From contig JAKLFN010000148.1 in assembly GCA_022711195.1 (NCBI GenBank), positions 1 through 5,530 of the forward strand: a DNA stretch of 5,530 nucleotides, in the 5' to 3' direction. The position numbers and the translations under genes were made by a program. Shown here one piece after another: positions 1 through 5,530 of this stretch. Every line of letters begins with the position of its first letter. Position 1 is the first letter of the stretch. Under the pieces are notes generated by a model. The model did not search any database. It was given only the letters and a program-made list of their open reading frames with translations, and had not been told where the DNA came from. The DNA is from Bacteroidota bacterium. Lineage in GTDB: Bacteria > Bacteroidota > Bacteroidia > Bacteroidales > VadinHA17.

Positions 1-17
1 CAAAGATAAAATATTTA

Positions 18-25
18 TAACTTTG
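18..25 (+). promoter_or_regulatory. Bacteroidetes-type -7 promoter element for the KUP gene
   Basis: The bases TAACTTTG match the Bacteroidetes primary sigma factor -7 consensus TAnnTTTG at every defined position. The partner -33 element (TTTG or TTG) would lie about 20 bp further upstream, outside the window, so only half of the promoter can be seen. Transcription would be expected to start a few bases after position 25, leaving a leader of roughly 35 nt before the ATG at 68. The placement fits the only plus-strand gene and the AT-rich run before it. Confidence 0.6.
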
Positions 26-56
26 TTCACTTTCTCAGAGGGCGCTGTTGCCCTTC

Positions 57-62
57 AGAAGG
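57..62 (+). promoter_or_regulatory. Ribosome binding site supporting the ATG at 68
   Basis: AGAAGG is a five-of-six match to AGGAGG and sits 5 nt before the ATG at 68. It favours this start over the in-frame TTG at 23, which has no purine-rich sequence in front of it and overlaps the predicted promoter. Confidence 0.5.
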
Positions 63-67
63 CAGGA

Positions 68-2017
68 ATGAAAATAACTGAAAATCAATCGGAGTTTAAG
101 AAATTTTCCATTGCAGGCAGCCTGCTGACACTCGGCATCGTATTCGGCGACCTGGGGACGAGCCCGCTCTATACCATAAAGGCCCTTATGGGCGGAGGAG
201 CGGAGAATATTAATGAACTGCTAATACTGGGAGGATTGTCATGTATCTTCTGGACACTGACACTATCCACAACCATTAAGTATATTCTTATTACACTCAG
301 AGCTGACAATAAGGGAGAAGGAGGGATTTTTGCGCTTATGGCTCTGTTGAAGAAAAAATCCACATGGGCTGTTATTCTGACTATGATTGGTGGCTCAGCC
401 CTTCTTGCCGACGGAGTTATCACACCTGCCATAACGGTAACATCAGCTGTTGAGGGCCTGAAATTGTTTCATGCTGAGGTGCCTGTTGTTTTAATAGTAA
501 TCCTGATCATCGGTGTTTTATTCTTTTCACAGCAATTCGGGACACGAATAATGTCGAGGGCATTTGCTCCGGTAATGCTGATATGGTTTATTGCCCTGGC
601 TCTCCTGGGATTATCTCAGCTAATGAGTAATCCGGGTGTTTTAAAAGCAGTGAGTCCGGTTTATGCATACAGGTTTATTGCAGAATACCCGGGAGGTTTT
701 GTGCTCCTTGGTGCAGTTTTTCTTGCCATCACCGGGGCTGAGGTGCTATATGCTAACCTGGGTCAGTGCGGGAAGACTAATATAAGGATCTCATGGGGAT
801 TTGCAAAAGTTGCTCTTCTTCTCAATTATTTCGGCCAGGGTGCATGGCTTCTGATGAATATGGATAAAAGCACATCGGTAAATCCATTCTTTGAGATTAT
901 GCCGGTGTGGTTCCTGATCCCCGGGATTATACTTGCAACATTGGCCGCGGTGATCGCCAGCCAGGCAATTATCAGCGGATCTTTTATTCTTATTTCGGAG
1001 GCAATATCCCTTAATTTCTGGCCAAAGCTGAGGATACTTCATCCGACGTGGGACAGGGGGCAGGTCTATATTCCCCTGGTAAACTGGTTTCTCCTGGGAG
1101 CCTGCCTGTTCACTGTTCTCTTCTTCAGGGAATCGGCAAACATGACTGCTGCATATGGACTTGCGATAAACATTACAGAGATAATGACCACCCTTCTCCT
1201 CTCGTATTATCTTCTTCAGAAAGGAGCCAATCACCGCCTGGTGTTAATTTTCTTCCTGTTGTATATGACACTTGAGAGCAGCTTCCTTCTTGCAAACCTG
1301 AATAAATTCACCCATGGAGGATGGTTTACATTACTGCTTGCAACAATATATTTCCTGGTGATGTTCGGCTGGTATTACGGCCGGAAAATCAAGAACCGTT
1401 ATATCACTTTTGCTGACCTCGACAAATATCTTGATATGTTCAGGGATCTCAGCCAGGATTCTTCTGTGCCGAAATTTGCCTCAAACCTGGTATATATCAT
1501 CAGGGCAAACAGGCACGACCAGGTTGAATCAAAAGTTATCTATTCGATTTTCCACAAACAGCCCAAGAGGGCAGATACATACTGGCTTCTTCATGTCGAC
1601 AGGGTACAGGAACCGAACAGCTTCAACTACCAGGTGAAACAGATAATTCCGGGAATACTTATAAGGGTTGATTTTCATCTGGGCTTCAAGGTTGAACCCA
1701 GGATAAACCTTTATTTCAAGGAGGTACTGGAAGATCTTGAGAAGTCGGGAGAGATAAGCCTCAGCAGCTGTTACGGCTCACTTCAGAAATATAAGATAAG
1801 AGGTGATTTTAAATTTATACTCATCGACAGGATCATGTCGAGGGATTTCAATCTTCCGAACTGGGAAAATTTCGTCCTATCGCTTCATTCGCTGGTGAGA
1901 AGGATGAGCATAAGTGATATACGTACGCTTAATCTTGACTCAACAAATACGATTGAGGAACAGGTCCCTATAATTATTGATCAGCCGATCAGCAACAGGA
2001 TCGAAAGGATTAATTGA
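68..2017 (+). CDS. kup: KUP-family low-affinity potassium uptake transporter
   Basis: This is a KUP/HAK/KT potassium transporter of the inner membrane, thought to import K+ together with H+. The 649 residues are close to the family's usual length (E. coli Kup is about 620). Signature motifs are visible: GDLGTSPLYT at residues 27-36 in the first membrane segment, GEGGIFAL at 83-90, DGVITPAI at 115-122 followed by SAVEG at 126-130, and TGAEVLY at 222-228. About twelve hydrophobic segments can be picked out (near 14-36, 50-74, 99-122, 136-154, 164-184, 207-227, 241-264, 276-308, 334-354, 360-383, 389-409 and 416-437). A cytoplasmic C-terminal domain of about 210 residues follows, as in the family. 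The acidic residues D28, E129 and E225 are kept. After E225 the motif reads YANLGQCG, whereas E. coli Kup has Asp and His in place of this Asn and Gln. The frame is also open back to a TTG at 23, but the ATG at 68 has a ribosome binding site and the TTG falls inside the promoter. No partner gene is adjacent. Confidence 0.95.
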   Translation: MKITENQSEFKKFSIAGSLLTLGIVFGDLGTSPLYTIKALMGGGAENINELLILGGLSCIFWTLTLSTTIKYILITLRADNKGEGGIFALMALLKKKSTWAVILTMIGGSALLADGVITPAITVTSAVEGLKLFHAEVPVVLIVILIIGVLFFSQQFGTRIMSRAFAPVMLIWFIALALLGLSQLMSNPGVLKAVSPVYAYRFIAEYPGGFVLLGAVFLAITGAEVLYANLGQCGKTNIRISWGFAKVALLLNYFGQGAWLLMNMDKSTSVNPFFEIMPVWFLIPGIILATLAAVIASQAIISGSFILISEAISLNFWPKLRILHPTWDRGQVYIPLVNWFLLGACLFTVLFFRESANMTAAYGLAINITEIMTTLLLSYYLLQKGANHRLVLIFFLLYMTLESSFLLANLNKFTHGGWFTLLLATIYFLVMFGWYYGRKIKNRYITFADLDKYLDMFRDLSQDSSVPKFASNLVYIIRANRHDQVESKVIYSIFHKQPKRADTYWLLHVDRVQEPNSFNYQVKQIIPGILIRVDFHLGFKVEPRINLYFKEVLEDLEKSGEISLSSCYGSLQKYKIRGDFKFILIDRIMSRDFNLPNWENFVLSLHSLVRRMSISDIRTLNLDSTNTIEEQVPIIIDQPISNRIERIN

Positions 2018-2035
2018 CCAGTGATAATTACTGGT
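2017..2035. terminator. Possible shared hairpin terminator between convergent genes
   Basis: ACCAGT (2017-2022) and ACTGGT (2030-2035) form a perfect 6-bp inverted repeat around a 7-nt loop, with a possible extra G-U pair inside. It covers the last base of the transporter stop codon, the whole 10-bp gap and the TAA stop of the oxidoreductase. On the plus strand a run of six T begins about 10 nt after the stem (2046-2051), further away than in a classical intrinsic terminator. On the minus strand no T run follows. The position is right for a bidirectional terminator, but the stem is short. Confidence 0.35.
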
Positions 2036-3482
2036 TCACCGAAGGTTTTTTCCTGATTATGTTGAGGGCACACATATAGCCTCCGTAGATCGCTCCGGAG
2101 AAGCCACCGCCTGTCCTTCCCCATGCTGAAGCAATGTGCAGATTGTGGAATATTTTTGTGGTATCGACGCTGCTCCTGAATGGTCTTTGCTCAAAGCCAT
2201 AGACTGCCCCGTCAGGGTTCAGAGTATAACGCTTAACGGTTTTTGGTGTACCAACCTCAACATATTCTGTCGCGGCTGTTATCCCCGGAATTACCTTCTC
2301 GAGCCTGGCAAGGTAAGTGCGGGCAACCATATCTTTTTTTGTTTTGTACTCTTCGTCAGACAGGTTCTCCCAGTCGCAGAGATAATCAGTGCAGCAGAGG
2401 GCACCGGTACTTTTTCCGGCAGGCGAAAGATCAGAATCGAGCTGTCCGTATTCAACGAAGGTAAAATTTCTTTTGCTGTAGTCTCCCCTGTTATTCGGGA
2501 GTATATCCTTCTGGTCTTTCACCGATTCGTCATACACGAATATGCAATAATGATTGTGGCCGATATCTTTCAGGCACTTATTAAAACCAAAATAGACAGT
2601 AAGAAGTGACGCTCCCGGTTTCAGGGTGCCTATCTCGTCTTTCAGAACCGATCCTTCTTTTTCAGGAAGAAGGGTGGTCAGGCCGGGCAGCGATGAGTTG
2701 ACAATAATTTCATCGGCCTTGGCTGTCATCTTTTCACTGGTTGCTTTTCTCTTCGGGGTATAGGTAACGCCCGACAGTTTTCCTTCTTCAACAATAAGGC
2801 TTGTAACAGTGTGGTTCAGAAGCACTTCTCCACCATGTGTTTTTATATATTCTGCAAGATGATCGGAAAGCTTTTGTGAACCGCCCTTTATGAAGCTGGC
2901 TCCGTTATTAAGGTACCTGACCTGTGCTGCAGAATAATATCCAAGTGACAGGGAATAGGGATCGTCGTGGTAGTAGCCCAGGTTTCCAAGGAGTACGAGC
3001 TTAAGCTCCTCATTATGAATGATTGAATCGAGGTATTCTCCAACGCTCATATCTTTTGGAGCATCCGGGTCAATAATTCTTTTTTTCGGGAAGAGCAGGT
3101 AGTTATAATATGCGTCGATGCCATTCTCCTCGCCCGGGAATCTGTTTTTGAGTGTCTCTGCCGCTTTGACCGGGTCATGTGGTACGGTAATCTCTGTCGT
3201 TCCTCTTATGAAATGAAAGAATTCCGGGATCGGAAGAAAGGTTACCTTATTAAAGGCATCGAGTTCGTTAAATAGTTTTGTCTTAATGTCGGAAGGAGAG
3301 GGGCCGTCCATCTCATGTAGTCCCACTTCCATGATGAAGTCTTTCCGTTTAAACGTTGTAGCGCATCCCCCGGGTTTGTCGTGCTGTTCAATAAGGAGTA
3401 TCCGTTTTCCTTCCTTTGCCAGTTTGGCTCCGGCAGTAAGGCCTCCAAGGCCACCGCCGACAATAATAATGTCATACTTCAT
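2028..3482 (-). CDS. FAD-dependent oxidoreductase, CrtI/phytoene desaturase-like (retinol saturase superfamily)
   Basis: This is a flavoprotein of the amine-oxidase/phytoene-desaturase superfamily, whose members desaturate, saturate or isomerise C-C bonds in isoprenoids and other lipids. Counting from the ATG at 3482 (484 residues, near the usual CrtI length of about 490-510), an N-terminal Rossmann motif GGGLGG lies at 9-14, an acidic residue expected to bind the FAD ribose at E32, and PGGCATTF at 37-44. GGSQKLSDHL at 200-209 and HGGEV at 216-220 match the middle of CrtI-like proteins. The C-terminal flavin-contacting motif GGGFSGAIYGG is at 458-468. There is no signal peptide or clear membrane segment. 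The frame extends upstream to a TTG at 3521, but that would overlap the previous gene by 50 nt, and the fold starts right at the ATG. The gene overlaps the upstream bCerS-like gene by 11 nt, so translation is probably coupled. No carotenoid genes are in view, so a role on the lipid made by its neighbours is more likely than carotenoid synthesis. The substrate cannot be read from the sequence. Confidence 0.88.
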   Translation of the reverse strand: MKYDIIIVGGGLGGLTAGAKLAKEGKRILLIEQHDKPGGCATTFKRKDFIMEVGLHEMDGPSPSDIKTKLFNELDAFNKVTFLPIPEFFHFIRGTTEITVPHDPVKAAETLKNRFPGEENGIDAYYNYLLFPKKRIIDPDAPKDMSVGEYLDSIIHNEELKLVLLGNLGYYHDDPYSLSLGYYSAAQVRYLNNGASFIKGGSQKLSDHLAEYIKTHGGEVLLNHTVTSLIVEEGKLSGVTYTPKRKATSEKMTAKADEIIVNSSLPGLTTLLPEKEGSVLKDEIGTLKPGASLLTVYFGFNKCLKDIGHNHYCIFVYDESVKDQKDILPNNRGDYSKRNFTFVEYGQLDSDLSPAGKSTGALCCTDYLCDWENLSDEEYKTKKDMVARTYLARLEKVIPGITAATEYVEVGTPKTVKRYTLNPDGAVYGFEQRPFRSSVDTTKIFHNLHIASAWGRTGGGFSGAIYGGYMCALNIIRKKPSVNQ

Positions 3483-4641
3483 CCGGAATCGGGTATCGTT
3501 TAAATTCTTTTGTTCTGTCAAAGAGATACCTGTATGTAATATAATCCTTTACAGGCTGGCAGCCAACTGCAATAAATATTTTTCTCATCTTCGGATTGAA
3601 ATCGGCAACCCAGGAGAATTCTATTTCAGTATAATGGTCTTTCCGGTCGAATACGCTTCGCAGGTTGTAGATGAATGCCGATTCAATGCCATGGTTCTGG
3701 TACTTTGGGATTACACCCATCAGCAGGCCTTTTGCGCGTGTCATTGCTTTTCTTTCCCTGAGCCACAGAAACTTCAGTATACCTGTTATTCCAAGTTTTC
3801 CGTTGAGATGTTTCAGTATCATGTTGAGATCGGGGAACATAAGATAAACGCCTATAGGCTTCCCCTCGAAATATGCTATCCAGATAAATTCCCCGTCAAG
3901 GATTGGTTTTGCTTTTCTCAGCACTTCGCGTATATATTCCGGTTCGAGGGGTTCAAAATTCTTCTTGAATGAAGCCCAGGCCTCGTTGAAGACAGCAGCA
4001 AAGTCGTTGACCAGCTCGATCTCGTCACTCCATTTGAAGTGACGGAATGAATACCCCGGCTTCTCAACCACCCATTTTGCAATTTTCATCACCCGTTCAG
4101 GCATTGGTTTGGTTATGTCGAGGTGAAAACCTTCCATCTTATAATATACCTGAAAACCATACGATTCAAAAAGCTGCTGATAATAGGGCTGGTTATATGG
4201 CACTTCGAAAGAAGGGTGTGTGAAACCATTAACAAGGAGACCCCAGTATTTATCTGTCTCACCAAAGTTTATCGGTCCATCCATAGCTTCCATTCCCTGA
4301 TCGCGAAGCCATTCCTTTGCAGTGTCGAAGAGCAAGAATGCAGCTTCCTGGTTGTTTATACATTCGAAGAAGCCAATGCCTCCTGTCGGCTGGTCGTATG
4401 TGTTGCAGAGATTATGATCGACGAAGGCAGCTATCCTGCCGGCCAGGTTATCATGATCATCTTTCAGTATCCACCTTTCTACTTTACCATGTTTAAAGTA
4501 GGTGTTCTTTGAAGGATCGAAAATTGAATTGATATCATTATCAAGCGGACAGACCCATGTTTTGTCGTCTTTATAGATGATCCTCGGAATATTCAGGAAT
4601 TGTTTTGCGGTACGTTTGTCTGTTACTTTCAGAAGCTTCAT
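3472..4641 (-). CDS. GNAT-fold acyltransferase of the YghO / bacterial ceramide synthase-like family
   Basis: This is a 389-residue soluble protein resembling the YghO family. In Caulobacter the ceramide synthase bCerS, which N-acylates a sphingoid base using an activated fatty acid, belongs to this group. Recognisable family blocks are WVCPLDNDI at 29-37, a stretch ending GRIAAFVD at 68-75, GFFECINNQEAA at 90-101, MDGPINFGETDKYWGLLVNGF at 120-140 (key residues GP at 122-123 and G134) and VPYNQPYYQQLFESYGF at 147-163. The second half has a GNAT fold. Its predicted acyl-CoA-binding loop is GVIPKYQNHGIESA at 309-322, with Q315 and G318 in the usual (Q/R)xxGxx positions. This is followed by SWVADFNPKMRKIF at 343-356, a typical strand-helix signature of the family. 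The ATG follows the ligase stop codon after 3 nt. No Shine-Dalgarno is seen, which is usual in Bacteroidetes. The family call is fairly sure. Ceramide synthesis itself is inference, because YghO-like proteins also include members of unknown function. Confidence 0.75.
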   Translation of the reverse strand: MKLLKVTDKRTAKQFLNIPRIIYKDDKTWVCPLDNDINSIFDPSKNTYFKHGKVERWILKDDHDNLAGRIAAFVDHNLCNTYDQPTGGIGFFECINNQEAAFLLFDTAKEWLRDQGMEAMDGPINFGETDKYWGLLVNGFTHPSFEVPYNQPYYQQLFESYGFQVYYKMEGFHLDITKPMPERVMKIAKWVVEKPGYSFRHFKWSDEIELVNDFAAVFNEAWASFKKNFEPLEPEYIREVLRKAKPILDGEFIWIAYFEGKPIGVYLMFPDLNMILKHLNGKLGITGILKFLWLRERKAMTRAKGLLMGVIPKYQNHGIESAFIYNLRSVFDRKDHYTEIEFSWVADFNPKMRKIFIAVGCQPVKDYITYRYLFDRTKEFKRYPIPDEV

Positions 4642-4644
4642 AAG

Positions 4645-5530
4645 CTATGATTTTGAATAAACCTGTTCTATGAGCTCCCTGTATTTTTCCTGGATATATT
4701 GTCTTTTAAGCTTTAGCGTTGGAGAGAGTTCTCCTGTGGCAGGGCTCCACTCTTCATGGACAAGCCTGAAGCGGGAGATCCTTTCAAAGCTGTTGAGTCT
4801 TTTATTGATCTTTTCAATTTCGGCAGTGAAATAATCCTGGACTTTCTTCAGTTTTATCAGGTCTTCATTGTTTTCGAATGTGATTACATTCGAGCTTTTC
4901 CAGTCATCGAAGTATTTGAAGTTAGGTGAAATAAGTGCGCTGGCGAATTTTTCATGTTCGCCGATTACCATTATCTGGTCAATGATGGGCAGTTCCTTGA
5001 ATACATTTTCGATGATCTGGGGAGCGATGAACTTTCCGTTTGAAAGTTTGAATATCTCTTTTTTTCTGTCGGTTACCATCAGGAATTTTCCATTCTCGAT
5101 ATGTCCTATATCGCCTGTATGGAACCAGCCTTCACTGTCGAATGCCTGTTTTGTAAGCTGAGGATCTTTATAATATCCGGGAGTCACACATGGTCCTTTG
5201 CAGAGTATTTCCCCATCGTCGGCGATTTTTATTTCAACGCCTTCAATTGTCAGACCGACGGATCCGAGCTTCACCATTCCCTTTTCTGTTCTGTTAATAG
5301 TGATTATTGGCGATGTTTCTGTCAGGCCGTACATATTAATGATCTTGATTCCGGCGGCCCAGAATACTTTTTCGAGCCTTGGCTGGAGGCTTGCCCCGCC
5401 GCAACCTACAATACGTACTTTATTTCCGAGGGCCTGGCGCCATTTGCTGAATATCAGCTTGTCGGCGATTTTAAGTTTCATTTCGTAGAACCAGCCGTTT
5501 TCCCCGTAAGGCTGATACCTGAGTCCCAGC
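4645..5530 (-). CDS. Long-chain fatty-acid AMP-ligase (acyl-CoA synthetase type), C-terminal part, cut by window edge
   Basis: This is an ANL-superfamily adenylating enzyme of the bacterial long-chain acyl-CoA synthetase (FadD15-like) type. It activates a fatty acid with ATP and transfers it to CoA, or possibly to an acyl carrier protein. Only about 294 codons are in view, roughly the C-terminal half of a family that runs near 600 residues. A methionine codon at 5481 is internal: the frame stays open for 16 more codons to the window edge, and those residues (ending ENGWFYE) continue the family pattern. Counting from that methionine, YGLTE is at 51-55, the ATP-ribose-binding segment HTGDIG at 121-126, and DRKKEIFKLSNGKFIAPQ, the fatty-acyl synthetase signature, at 138-155. 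SPTLKLKR at 253-260 carries the lysine (257 or 259) expected to act in adenylation. All core motifs are intact, so the visible part looks functional. The TAG stop lies 3 nt before the bCerS-like gene, pointing to one operon. The promoter must lie beyond the right edge. Confidence 0.9.
   Translation of the reverse strand, partial: LGLRYQPYGENGWFYEMKLKIADKLIFSKWRQALGNKVRIVGCGGASLQPRLEKVFWAAGIKIINMYGLTETSPIITINRTEKGMVKLGSVGLTIEGVEIKIADDGEILCKGPCVTPGYYKDPQLTKQAFDSEGWFHTGDIGHIENGKFLMVTDRKKEIFKLSNGKFIAPQIIENVFKELPIIDQIMVIGEHEKFASALISPNFKYFDDWKSSNVITFENNEDLIKLKKVQDYFTAEIEKINKRLNSFERISRFRLVHEEWSPATGELSPTLKLKRQYIQEKYRELIEQVYSKS

Noticed and set aside
791..1234. Minus-strand open frame of 147 codons inside the potassium transporter gene
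   Set aside because: It is antisense to conserved membrane segments of the transporter. The translation has no hydrophobic pattern, domain or family resemblance.
551..1844. A 10-base repeat ATGTCGAGGG at 551-560 and 1835-1844, both encoding Met-Ser-Arg after Arg-Ile
   Set aside because: The two copies sit in unrelated parts of the transporter (membrane domain and cytoplasmic tail). They are too short to suggest a duplication or a regulatory repeat.
2136..2609. Plus-strand open frame of 157 codons within the oxidoreductase gene
   Set aside because: It is antisense to the conserved C-terminal half of the flavoprotein, with no recognisable product.
3519..3521. TTG at 3521 as the start of the oxidoreductase
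   Set aside because: It would add 13 residues before the Rossmann fold and increase the overlap with the upstream gene to 50 nt. The ATG at 3482 starts directly at the conserved fold with an 11-nt overlap typical of coupled genes.
3286..3972. Plus-strand open frame of 228 codons across the junction of the oxidoreductase and acyltransferase genes
   Set aside because: It lies wholly antisense to two well-supported genes with clear family motifs, has no recognisable domain and no promoter or ribosome binding site of note. It is a shadow frame.
4123..4512. Plus-strand open frame of 129 codons within the acyltransferase gene
   Set aside because: It is antisense to the most conserved blocks of the YghO/bCerS-like protein and has no independent support.
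5479..5481. ATG at 5481 as the true start of the AMP-ligase
   Set aside because: The frame continues open to the window edge with family-like residues, and a protein starting here would lack the N-terminal half of the adenylation domain. The gene is cut by the window, not truncated.

Overview
The window looks like chromosomal DNA from a member of the Bacteroidetes (Bacteroidota), probably an uncultured or environmental Bacteroidales-type organism of moderate G+C. The evidence is a perfect match to the Bacteroidetes -7 promoter element (TAnnTTTG) before the first gene, weak or absent Shine-Dalgarno sequences at the internal operon starts, and the style of all four proteins. There are no RNA genes, mobile elements, CRISPR arrays or long non-coding stretches. 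Coding density is almost complete.

Layout: on the plus strand, one gene for a KUP-family potassium uptake transporter (68-2017) is preceded by a visible promoter half and a ribosome binding site. Facing it, on the minus strand, three tightly packed genes read leftwards from the right edge. They are the C-terminal half of a long-chain fatty-acid AMP-ligase (acyl-CoA synthetase type, cut by the window edge), a 389-residue GNAT-fold protein of the YghO / bacterial ceramide synthase (bCerS)-like family, and a CrtI/phytoene-desaturase-like FAD oxidoreductase. The gaps are 3 nt and an 11-nt overlap, so this is very likely one transcript. The two transcription units converge with 10 bp between stop codons, and a small inverted repeat spans that junction.

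How the genes may work together: the potassium transporter is a stand-alone housekeeping gene. The minus-strand trio reads as a lipid-modification cassette in which an acyl chain is activated by the AMP-ligase, passed to an amine by the bCerS-like N-acyltransferase, and the product oxidised or reduced at a C-C bond by the FAD enzyme. Bacteroidetes are known sphingolipid makers, and in Caulobacter a GNAT-type ceramide synthase is encoded with an acyl-activating enzyme. A ceramide/sphingolipid or other N-acyl-lipid pathway is therefore the most interesting reading, but it is inference from family and context and is not shown by the sequence alone.
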